Shown here: positions 1 through 10,679 of the stretch, piece by piece
Position numbering within the stretch: position 1 is the stretch's first letter
Layout: every line of letters begins with the position of its first letter
NCBI RefSeq assembly: GCF_041381155.1
Contig: NC_091139.1
Span: 8,308,383-8,372,382 of the forward strand
Source: Argopecten irradians
Taxonomy: Eukaryota > Mollusca > Bivalvia > Pectinida > Pectinidae
Reading direction: 5' to 3'
DNA: 64,000 nt
The notes under the pieces: model-generated
Told to the model about the DNA's origin: nothing
Seen by the model: the letters and a program-made list of their open reading frames with translations, nothing else
The model's database searches: none
Made by a program: the position numbers and the translations under genes

Positions 1-1110
1 TTATTGAATTATAACTGCTGACTTTGTCATATCATTATAGAATTATAGCTACTGACCTTGTCATATCATTATAGAATTATAACTACTGACTTTATCATAT
101 CATTATTGAATTATAACTACTGACTTTGTCATGTATCATTATAGAATTATACCCACTGACCTTGTCACATCATTATAGAATTATAACTACTGACTTTGTC
201 GTATCATTATAGAATTATAACCTACTGATTACTTTGTCATATCATTAAGAATATAACTACTGACTTTCTCATATATTACAGAATTATAACTACTGACTTG
301 TCGTATCATTATAGAATTATATCTACTGACTTACAGTATGTCATATCATTATAGAATTATATCTACTGACTTTTATATACATTACATAGTCATTCATTAG
401 AATTATATACTGACTTGTCGTATCATTATAGAATTATATCTACTGACTTTCTCATATCATTATAGAATTATGATTACTGACCTTGTCATATCATTATAGA
501 ATTATAACTACTGACTTTCTCATATCATTATAGAATTATAACTACTGACCTTGTCGTATCATTATAGAATTATATCTACTGACTTACAGTATGTCATATC
601 ATTATAGAATTATGATTACTGACCTTGTCGTATCATTATAGAATTATATCTACTGACTTTCTCATATCATTATAGAATTATAACTACTGACCTTGTCGTA
701 TCAATATAGAATTATATCTACTGACTTACAGTATGTCATATCATTATAGAATTATGATTACTGACCTTGTCGTATCATTATAGAATTATATCTACTGACT
801 TTCTCATATCATTATAGAATTATAACTACTGACCTTGTCGTATCATTATAGAATTATATCTACTGACTTACAGTATGTCATATCATTATAGAATTATATC
901 TACTGACTTTCTCATATCATTATAGAATTATAACTACTGACCTTGTCGTATCAATATAGAATTATATTACTGACCTTGTTGTATCATTATAGAATTATAT
1001 CTACTGACTTTCTCATATCATTATAGAATTATAACTACTGACCTTGTCGTATCATTATAGAATTATATCTACTGACTTACAGTATGTCATATCATTATAG
1101 AAGTATAACT
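1..1110. repeat. AT-rich minisatellite, 34-38 bp unit, higher-order
   Basis: About 32 tandem copies of a 34-38 bp unit built on ATCATTATAGAATTATA followed by CTACTGACTT and a variable end (TTGTCAT, TTCTCAT, or ACAGTATGTCAT). From about 560 to 1100 the variants recur in a fixed order, giving a higher-order period near 140 bp. The array starts before the window, so its true length is unknown. Confidence 0.95.
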
Positions 1111-1119
1111 ACTGACTTT

Positions 1120-2680
1120 CAGTTGGTTTTCAATAATAGTCACACATAGACAATGTGAACTTTGAAGAATGAGCCAGAATATAAAACTCTGCTGATTAAT
1201 CAACAAAACCTTCAGTATTACAACCAGCTGTGACAAAGGAATCAATCCTATATCTTAAACATAGCCTGTAAGAAAGGCAGATTGAAATCCTATCGTAACT
1301 TGTATTATTTTTAACTTAACACAAATCAATCACTTAAGTATATCACTGGAAGAGTAATCATTGGTATCATAACCAGTAATTATGAAACATTTAATCAGTA
1401 AATATAATCACAATATATCACCAAGCTGATACCATCAAAAAAACAAATATAGCTAGGACAATCAATTATAAGGATAAATATCTTATTATGTAATTAATCC
1501 ACATACATACATATATGTATATCAAAGTTTTATTTATGAAATTAATTATTTCAAAGTAAAATGATAACTTCAAAGTGTAATTTGTATTTAATATTTTCCT
1601 TCAGTCATCATCATCATCAATTTTCTTTGCATATAAATTTCAATCGATTCCGGCCTTTTAAAATATAACTCTCTATAGGTATCTATTATATATATGACAA
1701 AGACTGATAATACATACTAGTAGCTAGAATATCACAATATCAATGATTGTAGTTGTTACATTTAGTATCCTAAATACAATACAACCTAACACAGTACATC
1801 TGAGTGTGTATGTCACACCCGACTGGTGACAGTGTTCTCAAGCCAGTCACATAGTCATAATGTGTGCACAGGTTGTCTCCCTTTACAGTGACACTAGTCA
1901 ACAAGTTACAGGCCCAGCTGCTGTCACAGATATTTGTTTTCTTTCAACAATTTTCAACAAACAATCATTTTTAAAAGAACTATTAGATGAAATTGGTGTA
2001 TTGATATAATTACTTTCTATTCTACCCCACACAAAAACAAGACTTAATTTATTTTCCTTTATTTACTTATTTTTTGGTAATTTTTTTCATTAATTACCAT
2101 GGAAAGTAAAAATTGTGTCTGGTGTATTTCAGTTGAATAGATCTTGTTCCAAACCAGCATTACTTTATAAAAGAGGAACCATCTAACAACACCTATAAGA
2201 TACATATGTATATAAGAATATATACTGGTGCTTAAATGGATTCAATTGAATTTACTGTATTAATGAAATTTTAACAGCAGTTTTATTTCATAATAAAGAC
2301 TTAAAACTTGCTATTTTACATGTTGAAAAAACACAGTAAACTATTTCATGATTCGTTACTGACTATAAAATAGACAAAATTTTATCTCACACAAATATAA
2401 CAGTAAGTTTGTTTATAATAACCTGCTTCTTTATCACAACAAAAGATGTGAGTCGTATTATCATTACAGTACTTTAAGTATATATTATACATAATAGTAT
2501 TGCCCAACTCAAGTGGATATTGTCTGTGTGGATTGTCACATGTACACAAGCAAACAAATACGTGGAATTTCCATTCCCCCGCTTTCAGGACATATTGTAG
2601 GTAAACATTACTGAGGTTAGGTTTAACATTGGTTGAAACATGAAAAAATAAACTGAAGTCTTATTCGGAAGTAAGATGTG
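1120..2680. other. Intergenic stretch, no gene recognised
   Basis: AT-rich sequence without a convincing exon. The minus strand around 1790-1940 stays open for about 45 codons and is cysteine-containing, but has no clear splice context or homology I recognise. It could also be the 3' end of the minus-strand gene seen at 4658-6838. Confidence 0.4.
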
Positions 2681-2689
2681 TAAAATAAT

Positions 2690-3860
2690 ATCCGCTGAAA
2701 GTGGCTATTAAACTTTGCTGAGCTCTTAAGACATTAAACTTTGATACTAACTTTTAAGAAAACCGGTTTACATTTGTTAAAATCATTGCACAGGGAATGG
2801 CAGAAAATGACGTTTTTAGCACATCAAAGGGCCATAACTCAACTACATAATGTCGGCAAAAAGTGGCAATCGAACTTGGCCAAGCCCTTAAGGCATTTGA
2901 CCTTGCTACCAAGTTTGAAGAAAATCGGTTAATATTTATTAGAATTATTGCAGGGAAATGGCAGAAAATGACTTTTGCTTTATTAAATCAAAGGGCCATA
3001 ACTCTGCTAAATAAGGTCTGTCGTAAGTGGCGATCGACACCTGGCCGAGCCCTTAAGACATTTAACTTTGTTACCAAGTTTGAAGGAAATAAGTTATATT
3101 TATTACAGTTATTGTACGTAAGTGGCAGAAAATGACTTTTTTTATTAAATCAAAGGGCCATAACTCTGCTAATTAAGATCTGCCAAAGTGGCGATTGAAC
3201 TTGGCTTAGCCCTTAAGGCATTTAACTTTGTTACCAAGTTTTAACAATATGAGTTTTAACATTTGTTAGTTATTACACAGAAACTGCAGAAAAATGACAT
3301 TTGTAGTCAATTAAAGGGCCATAACTCTGATAAATAGCATCCGCTGAAAGAGTTGATCGAACCTGGCCAGGCACTTAAGGCATTCAACCTTGTTACCAAG
3401 TTTGAAGAAAATCAGTTGATATTTATTACAGTTATTTTACGGAAGTGGCAGAAACTGACTTGTTTTAATTGAAGCAAAGGGCCATAACTCTGATAAATAA
3501 GGTCCGTTGAAAGTCGCGATCAAACTTGGCCGAGTCATTAAGGCATTTAATTTTAACCTTGTTACTAAGTTTGAAGAAAATCTGTTTACATTTGTTACAC
3601 TTATTGCACGGAAATGGCAGAAAATGATGTTTTTAGTAATTCAAAGGGCCATAACTCTGCTAAATAAGGTCCATCGACTGTCACGATCGAACTTGGCCGA
3701 GCCCTTAGGCATTTAACTTTGTCACCAAGTTTGAAGAAAATCAGTTTACCTTTGTTACAGTTATTGCATGGAAACGAAGTGTGACGGACAGACAGACAGA
3801 CAGACAGACGGACAAACCCAAATTAATATCCCCCGTTTCGGAGAAAACGGGGGATAATAA
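2690..3860 (+). mobile_element. Tandem-core (pearl-like) non-autonomous element
   Basis: Six to seven diverged copies of a unit near 163 bp, each carrying AAAGGGCCATAACTCTG, CTTGGCCGAGCCCTTAAGGC and ACCAAGTTTGAAGAAAATC (marker spacing 160-168 bp). The array is followed by a (GACA)n run at 3788-3815 and a terminal hairpin at about 3829-3856 with stem ATCCCCCGTTT / AAACGGGGGAT. A roughly 160-bp tandem core with unique ends is typical of bivalve pearl, mg1 and DTC84-like elements, often considered Helitron-like. The left end is not clear. Confidence 0.7.
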
Positions 3861-4020
3861 CTGACTTATATTTACAAATAAACTTGATCTGTTTAATAGA
3901 TGAAGATAAATGAAGTCCTCAGCCGTTAAGCCCCAAATTATTATTTACCAATGGAAACTTATATAGTCAGACATATACACACATATATTTTGAGACATTA
4001 GGCCACACAAAAAAATATTT

Positions 4021-4420
4021 GTGTTTCCGGTAACCCGACGGACCCTATAAAATCAGTGCCAACTCAAAAAAATTTTGATCAGTTTTGTCCTCAAGCAAAC
4101 TTATAACAACCTAAATTTTGGTTGGTATTGCACAAAATCAGGATTTTTGGTACAAATTCTGTAAATCTAAGACACCAATAATCTCCTGGGAATCAAATCC
4201 ATAATTATATAAGGTTGAATAAAGTCTACCTCAGGTTTTTTCCTGCAAGAAACTAGGATGAAGAGAAAAAATATCTCTAAAAATATTCCCTACCTACCAT
4301 TCCTTCATTTTAAAAGGGTGTTAGTTTTTCCCTGCAAGAAACTAGGATGAAGAGAAAAAATATCTCTAAAAATATTCCCTATCTACCATTCCTTCATTTT
4401 AAAAGGGTGTTACCGGAAAC
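4021..4420. mobile_element. Candidate MITE with 12-bp terminal inverted repeats
   Basis: GTTTCCGGTAAC at 4023-4034 is the exact reverse complement of GTTACCGGAAAC at 4409-4420. Just inside the right end, an 89-bp segment (about 4240-4411) is tandemly duplicated with near identity. No target duplication is certain. Confidence 0.5.
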
Positions 4421-4657
4421 AAGTATATTTTATATTTGGCCTTAGTATGCGCAGCAAAAGGCTCAAATCAATGAACTCTCCTTCATGAATTATCAGTCTT
4501 GTTAACATGTAGCATTGACCTGTATATGTAGCACATGTTGTATAATGTGTAATAGTTGATGATATTGTATAATTGATATTGTTAAACATGAATGAAACAC
4601 AGGAGTAACATTCAGTTGATATCACAGTGATGAAATAACACTATGTATAATATATAC

Positions 4658-6838
4658 CTGCCTTGATATCTAACACTAAACCGTTCTGATGGGTTGGGAG
4701 GAGTATAGTTTCCTGCTACCTGATGCAGATCCATGCCAATTATTATCTACCGACCTAATTATATGGACTGCCAGAGACTGGCCCTGCTATGATAAACAGG
4801 GAGATACAGACAAACATGTAAAGCTTCCTACTTCTGTGGGAAACAAATCTAAAGTACACCTACAACTCAGTGTAACTGTAACAAATACAGCAATCACAGC
4901 TACAAAATTCAAGATTTTCAAGGATCTTTCACCATTGAATACAGGGAAACTGTAATCCAGCATTAATTAGATTTCTCTCTCCTAAATTTATATTCAATAA
5001 AAACTTTCGAAAAAAAAACCTATCACATCTGAAAAAACTTCACCTCATTATATCTCTAAAATTAATTCTGATGTTGAAGAAATTCACATTAAAGAATTTA
5101 AAGTTTCATTTTATTTTCAAACTAGACGACATACTTAATTTTTACATAAGCTGATTAATTATACATTACAATTCATGTATACACATCCAATATCACCTTG
5201 AACATTCTGTCCTCACTACTATCAACCTAAGGAACACTTAGGTTTAATACATGCAGTGTAGTGCATTTAAGTGCGGTATACATTGAATGTGTGATACTGT
5301 ATGGTCTGAAGTGTTACTTTAATAATACACATCCAATTATCATGTATTTTATTTTCTACAAATACAGACTAATTAAGAGAAATTTTCAAATCAAAATCTT
5401 TAATGTCTACATGACAATAACCTGGTTTATTGAGTGAATCATTTAAATTTGCTACTGTTGTTCTAAAGCAATTCAAGATTGGCCTATTACCAGCTAGCAT
5501 ATATATATATATATATCTATCTGTCATATTCATTCTGAAGCCATGTTTTGATTTTGTTAATAACAGAAAAAAGGCACACCTTTCAAACCTTAATTTAAAG
5601 ATTCATTTACATGTTACGCATACAACTATTCAACTGCCAAACAGTATGTGATTGATGATATGTGCATATATCAATTTGGAATGTTAATGAGGCATTGGTT
5701 TAAAGGGTCATACTATGGAAAACAAGCATAACTTAATTTATATATGATACACCAAAGATAAAAGAAATAATACACTCAATATATTATTAAGATAACTCAT
5801 TTGTATTCTATATCATTAAATCCTTCAACGTTCATTAAATACAAGCAATAATGCAATATATCATTCAAAATCATCTCACAACAATTAAGATTTATTCAGT
5901 TTACAATCATATTACCAATATGTTATGATAAAAGATAAATACGTCATTTCCATTCATTAGAATATGCAGAAAGCAATTTAATGACTTCATCATCATTTCA
6001 AATCAATACTCTAGTAATTTTAATCATGAATCCCAAACTGTCATCAAACAAAAAGTAAACTTTAACCTTATTAATGAAATATACATACATAGCTCAAACT
6101 TACTATAAGTTGACTTACCAAACAGTCCCTCAACTTTATCAAGGAAATATATCAACTCTCCATCATTTGGATTATGAAGTAGACAGTGTTTTCTTTTGTT
6201 GTGTTTAGACTTATTTATATACAGTTTTGTAAGTCTGTATTATATGGTATTTATAATTAGGCTAACTTAATTTTACATGCTAATATAACCCGCCCTTCTG
6301 TACGAAAACTGTCTATTGAATTGAATATGAGTTATGTCAATCATCATAGTTCAAACATGTACCATCCCTATGATAATGCCTTCTCTTTAGATCAGTCATT
6401 CTACACATGTTTTCACTAAACATCCGAATATCATCTCTAAGATTGTTATAGTACCACCAATCACTAACAGTTATGCGTAATGTTTTAGTGTGGGTTTTAT
6501 TCATTGTATTAGTACGAATAATTGAAAGCAAGCCATAGGATTGAATCAAACAATTAATCACAGAACTACAGCGAAACCAAGAAAGCCTACACCTCGCACG
6601 TGTACGTAATACACAACATGCATATTGGTCGGCCGCTGTTGGTTTCATTCATGAATGCAAAATCACTCATGCGACACCAACTTACAAAGTATGACCGACT
6701 TTCTCATAAATTGCAAACCCATCACAACATAACAGAATATATTTACCGCTTATATTCCTCAGATGATATTCCGTAAGATTTGTACCTTCGAAGTCTTGCA
6801 TGCGTACACTGACAAGTTTCAGAGTCTGTTGTTATCAT
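4658..6838 (-). CDS. Unrecognised protein gene, partial (exons A-C)
   Basis: I do not recognise this protein. Exon A, 6838-6747, starts with ATG (an in-frame TAG lies two codons upstream) and reads 30 codons to CG|GTAAAT. Exon B, 6234-6119, follows acceptor TATAATACAG and reads 38 codons, containing HCLLHNPNDGELIYFLDKV, to TTTG|GTAAGT. Phases A to B match (2 then 1 base). Exon C ends at 4658 with GGCAG|GTATAT and contains TPPNPSERFSVRYQG; its start near 4733 is uncertain because the acceptor is weak. Further exons should lie below 4658, but I could not find them. A GGTAAGTACG donor at 7000 suggests a non-coding first exon just above. If acceptor 6868-6870 is used, a short upstream ORF precedes the start. 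Confidence 0.45.
5000..6118. other. AT-rich stretch, probable intron
   Basis: No supported exon on either strand. It lies between exons B and C of the minus-strand model and contains an AT microsatellite near 5500-5515. Confidence 0.4.
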
Positions 6839-7273
6839 CAACTACCTACACCGAGAGTGAATCATTTCTGCCGAGGGAACAAGTCAGTTCGGGACGGTCA
6901 TGTTCGGACACTTTAGAACCAAGTCAAGATATTCAACGGTTTTTCCTCAATAGATCTCTATTATTTTCAATGTCTGACATAAGATCAAGTACGTACTTAC
7001 CCAGTTTTGCCTTTTAAAATGAAGATATTTTGGATTTCTTCGACCAGAAAGCTTCTTCCGGGGTTCCACCAAATATCGCAAAGTCACGCGATAAACGTTA
7101 CTTCACTTACGCACCTAATTTCCGGTCCACAGGTGAAAAATGACGGTTGTATATTTCCGCCAAGACCCAACACAGATCGCTCCTCGTGCGGTTTCACATA
7201 CCGTAATTAAAACTTAACAAAAACGGTCATTTTTCTCTGATAAAAAAATCGGCTGAACACAAATGGTAGTGTT

Positions 7274-7674
7274 TTAAAGACCCACTTCCTTTCCGGAGCA
7301 AAATTAAAAGGTTTCTTGAAAATCCGTAACATAAGAAAATACATATCGATGACATAGGATGAGGTAACAACATCAAACATAAGCAACATTTCCTGTGTAA
7401 TTTATGATAACTGTGGAGATTTACTTCGCTGTTTTGCCGTCTGTCGCAGTGATATTAAACTACCGGGCGATATTTTCACTATTTAGGACGACGGCGGGAA
7501 ACATAAGACGACCCGTGTTATGAAAATCAATATTTCATTTATTTTAGTTAAATTGTTCAGAAGATGATGATACGTGTAGTATTAACTGTAAGTTAATAAC
7601 TTTTGTGTCTCTACAAAATTATCGATCTCGTTTTACATTCCCATTTTAAAAATTAAAAGCCGTTGGGCCTTTAA
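7274..7674. mobile_element. TTAA-flanked MITE, family 1, copy 1
   Basis: Begins TTAA-AGACCCACTTC and ends GTTGGGCCT-TTAA. It is colinear over its length with the better copy at 24115-24473, sharing for example GAAACATAAGACGACCCG and AAAATTATCGATCTCGTTTT. Short inverted ends plus a TTAA target suggest mobilisation by a piggyBac-type transposase (family knowledge). It carries no coding capacity. Confidence 0.75.
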
Positions 7675-7692
7675 TGAAGAACTCTGGTAACA

Positions 7693-7870
7693 CAAATACA
7701 GTCAAATTTACACCAACAAAAATGTTTACAAATATTCGTTTTTTCCCAGAACCATCACAGATTGGAACTCCTTACCAAGGACGTATATGACTTATAAATC
7801 CTTGTCCTTACCAACACCCCTTCAGGGTCTGCCCTTGCCAATCATTACCACCCAGTAAGGATCAAGTTTT
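7693..7870 (+). mobile_element. LINE 3' fragment (end of reverse-transcriptase ORF)
   Basis: The plus strand reads through NVYKYSFFPRTITDWNSLP, the motif that closes ORF2 in CR1/jockey-type non-LTR retrotransposons, then a short tail to TAG near 7856. An in-frame stop lies just upstream, and no earlier RT motifs are seen, so this is a 5'-truncated and decayed scrap. The family is inferred only from the terminal motif. Confidence 0.65.
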
Positions 7871-9535
7871 TTATCATATACATTAAAAAAAGCAACATAT
7901 AAACAACAAAATGATGTAACAAACATTAAATTTCATGCCACCTCCCAGAGTCAAATGCGCTCAACCCTTTGAGTCTGTCTCTTGATCTGGAAGAGGACGA
8001 ATGAACACATTTGTTACTGTAAATAATGTCCACTCTATTACTATCGAGATCATTATCATGCAAGAGTCTTAAAAGAAAGTTTTTCTTTATTAACAGAAAA
8101 GCCAGTGCGTGTTTTGAAGACTGCGTTATAGTTTTCTTGTATACACAGGGATCTGTGAATAAGTTATAGTTTACATAATTAGGGACACACCAGAGTGCCC
8201 ATAGAATATTTTAGATGTTTTATGGGTCTAGATAAAATATGTACTATGCATTGTACTATACGTGTATGTTCATAATGTTGTATTTAGCACAAACCATCTG
8301 TTCACCTTTTATCTGTATAGTTATTCTACGCCCTGTAATATTGTGTCATGATGGGTCTACGGTCAACACATCTTGTACATTACTTAGTAAATGAAATTAC
8401 TTTCGTACTTCATACCTGACCCAATTGTCCACGTGACCTGATGCATTTACCTGAGTCGTCAAAGGGGCATCTCCGTCTGACAGAGAGGGTCGTCGACAGG
8501 TGTAATTACCATCATATAACGACTAACTAACAGTCGGTTTTAATTTTCACACCTGTGATTACGTCATCAGGTATGTGAGTTTGGTCAATAAACGGAGGAC
8601 TAATGAAATGATTGACAGCTATATCTACAAGTGTCAATCAAACAAAGATATATTTGCTAGTGAATAGTCCAATATTCAGTTTCAAATACATGGATACACC
8701 TTATACATACTTTCAGTAGCCAAGGACGTAAAAAATAGACTTACATATACTTTCTTCTGTGATTTATTAAACAGAATATGTTTTGACACATTTAAATGTT
8801 CAACTCCGCTGGTTTTAATTAACTTTGAATTGAAGCGATGAGTACCCCTTTGTTCAGAATTCAAGTAATCTGTAAGTTTTATCTTTGGCTTTGTAAAATA
8901 ATTTTGTCAAACAAATTTACTAGAATGGCGAACCTTTGTAAGATTAATCTATTCGTCTGATAATGACATTGATAATCTAATCAGGTGCTAAAGATTATTT
9001 TATAACCATGATGTACCCATACGTGTCCATACCCTACCCCAATCTACTTATTTTAGTTCTCATTGCATACCTGTAACCACTCTTATCCAGTTTTTTCCAT
9101 GTCGACAAGAAAACTTAATGATACCAGAGATTTAAATAGTAATGATATTCAAGTCTCTGATGATACGGATAATTTATATATATAACTGGCCACACTAACA
9201 AAATTCTGATAGATAGAATTTCTGAATTTTTACCAGCAATATATACACATATATATATATATGTTTATGATTTTACCGCGAATTTCCATGGAAACTCTAT
9301 TCTATAGTTCTAGGTAAATCATATAACACCAACACGTAATGGTTAAAACAAAACGAGATAAGTCTTTATATATAGATAAATACACCAATCGTCATAATGA
9401 CAATTATTTTATCAATTTTTATTGTCCATGACTTGATACATTTTAGTAGGATATCTTAGATAGCTGACTAGTCTTGAATTATCTACAAAAGGTTGGCGCA
9501 GTTATCTCCCTTCATCTCAAACTACTCATAGGTCG
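7871..9535. other. Intergenic stretch, nothing recognised
   Basis: No supported exon, RNA gene or clear repeat. Simple AT tracts occur near 9175-9260. The 8400-8600 segment is somewhat less AT-rich and could be regulatory, but nothing specific supports this. Confidence 0.4.
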
Positions 9536-9536
9536 G

Positions 9537-9653
9537 GAATTATTAGTCCGCTAAACCTGCCTATTTTTTTTCTTGTTATGTAATATATAAGGCATTTAAA
9601 AAAAAAAAAAAAAAAAGCCTAATAATATAGGCAGGTTTAGCGGACTAGCGAAT
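9537..9653. mobile_element. Short palindromic foldback element
   Basis: AGTCCGCTAAACCTGCCTAT near 9545 is inverted as ATAGGCAGGTTTAGCGGACT at about 9625-9644. Both are flanked by AATTAT-like sequence and separated by about 60 bp that includes a poly-A run at 9600-9616. The size and structure fit a small MITE. Confidence 0.6.
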
Positions 9654-10248
9654 TATAACATAGGAAACATCAGACGTTTGATGTATATATGATACCTGTG
9701 TGTGATTAAATTCCTAGGGAAATTCGCCATGACTGAAACCTACCATCATCTACATGTTTCTAAAATTAATTGTTACCCCGACTTGCAATCGCACTTGTTT
9801 ACTAAAAGATGTTATTTGACATTGTTTATCTTCTAGAAAAAAGCTTAAATGATAAAGACACTTCTACAGTTTTTAAAACATTTTTTTATTTTTGTAGAAA
9901 ATTGACAATAATATCATTAGAATGAGTCGATGGTTTCATATACAGTGTGGAGTGTGAAAGGCTGCACGAGTCACCTACAAAACGAAAAAAAAGTATATAT
10001 TTAATAACTACAAACATGCAATTGTGAATAAAAAAAAAAATAAAAAATATATACTGGTTACCACTCGAATGTAAAAAAGAAAGAAGGAAATTACAACACT
10101 AAAATAGCTGCCGGTCCCTTCTCCATTTACCCACATGTTAATTCTAAGTTTGGGTTTATTAGTATAATATGTATAAGCACAAAACAAATATAGTTTTTAT
10201 ATGTAAAAAAAACTAGTTTTTTTCCTATTGCTTGCATTGTGTGCTTTC

Positions 10249-10417
10249 TTACGAAAAGCCTATTGGGCTCATTTTGGTAGAAGAAAAAAAAATCGTGTAA
10301 TTACGCGAAAAAGTTTCGCTTAATAACGCGACAGTTTCGCGTAATAACGTGATAGTTTCGCTTAATAACACGTAATTGATTTTTTTTCTACCAAAATTAG
10401 TCCAATTGGCTTTCGTA
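10249..10417. mobile_element. Imperfect palindromic MITE
   Basis: TACGAAAAGCC ... ATTTTGGTAGAA on the left pairs with TTCTACCAAAAT ... GGCTTTCGTA on the right. The centre holds three or four diverged copies of AGTTTCGCTTAATAACGCG. It lies about 260 bp downstream of the stop of the secreted-protein gene. Confidence 0.6.
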
Positions 10418-10679
10418 CTTAATAAAGATGAGTTGCCGGACAAATGTTAATAACAGATTAGTTTTATTTGTTACTATACTATTATAATCCATGAAGCTTA
10501 TAGTTATTTAGATATATAACGTAAAGAGATCTGCCTATAAGGTACCGTATATTCATTTTCTTAAATCGATGACAAGATAACTAATTGAAGCGACACTCCC
10601 AGTTTATATAGCCACCAGCTGCTACAACGACAACTCCGTCCCATACTTTCACTTCCTGTTAGAGCCAGTAAGACGTACG

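Noticed and set aside
1790-1945. Cysteine-containing minus-strand open stretch
   Set aside because: No reliable splice sites, no recognised domain; not enough to call an exon.
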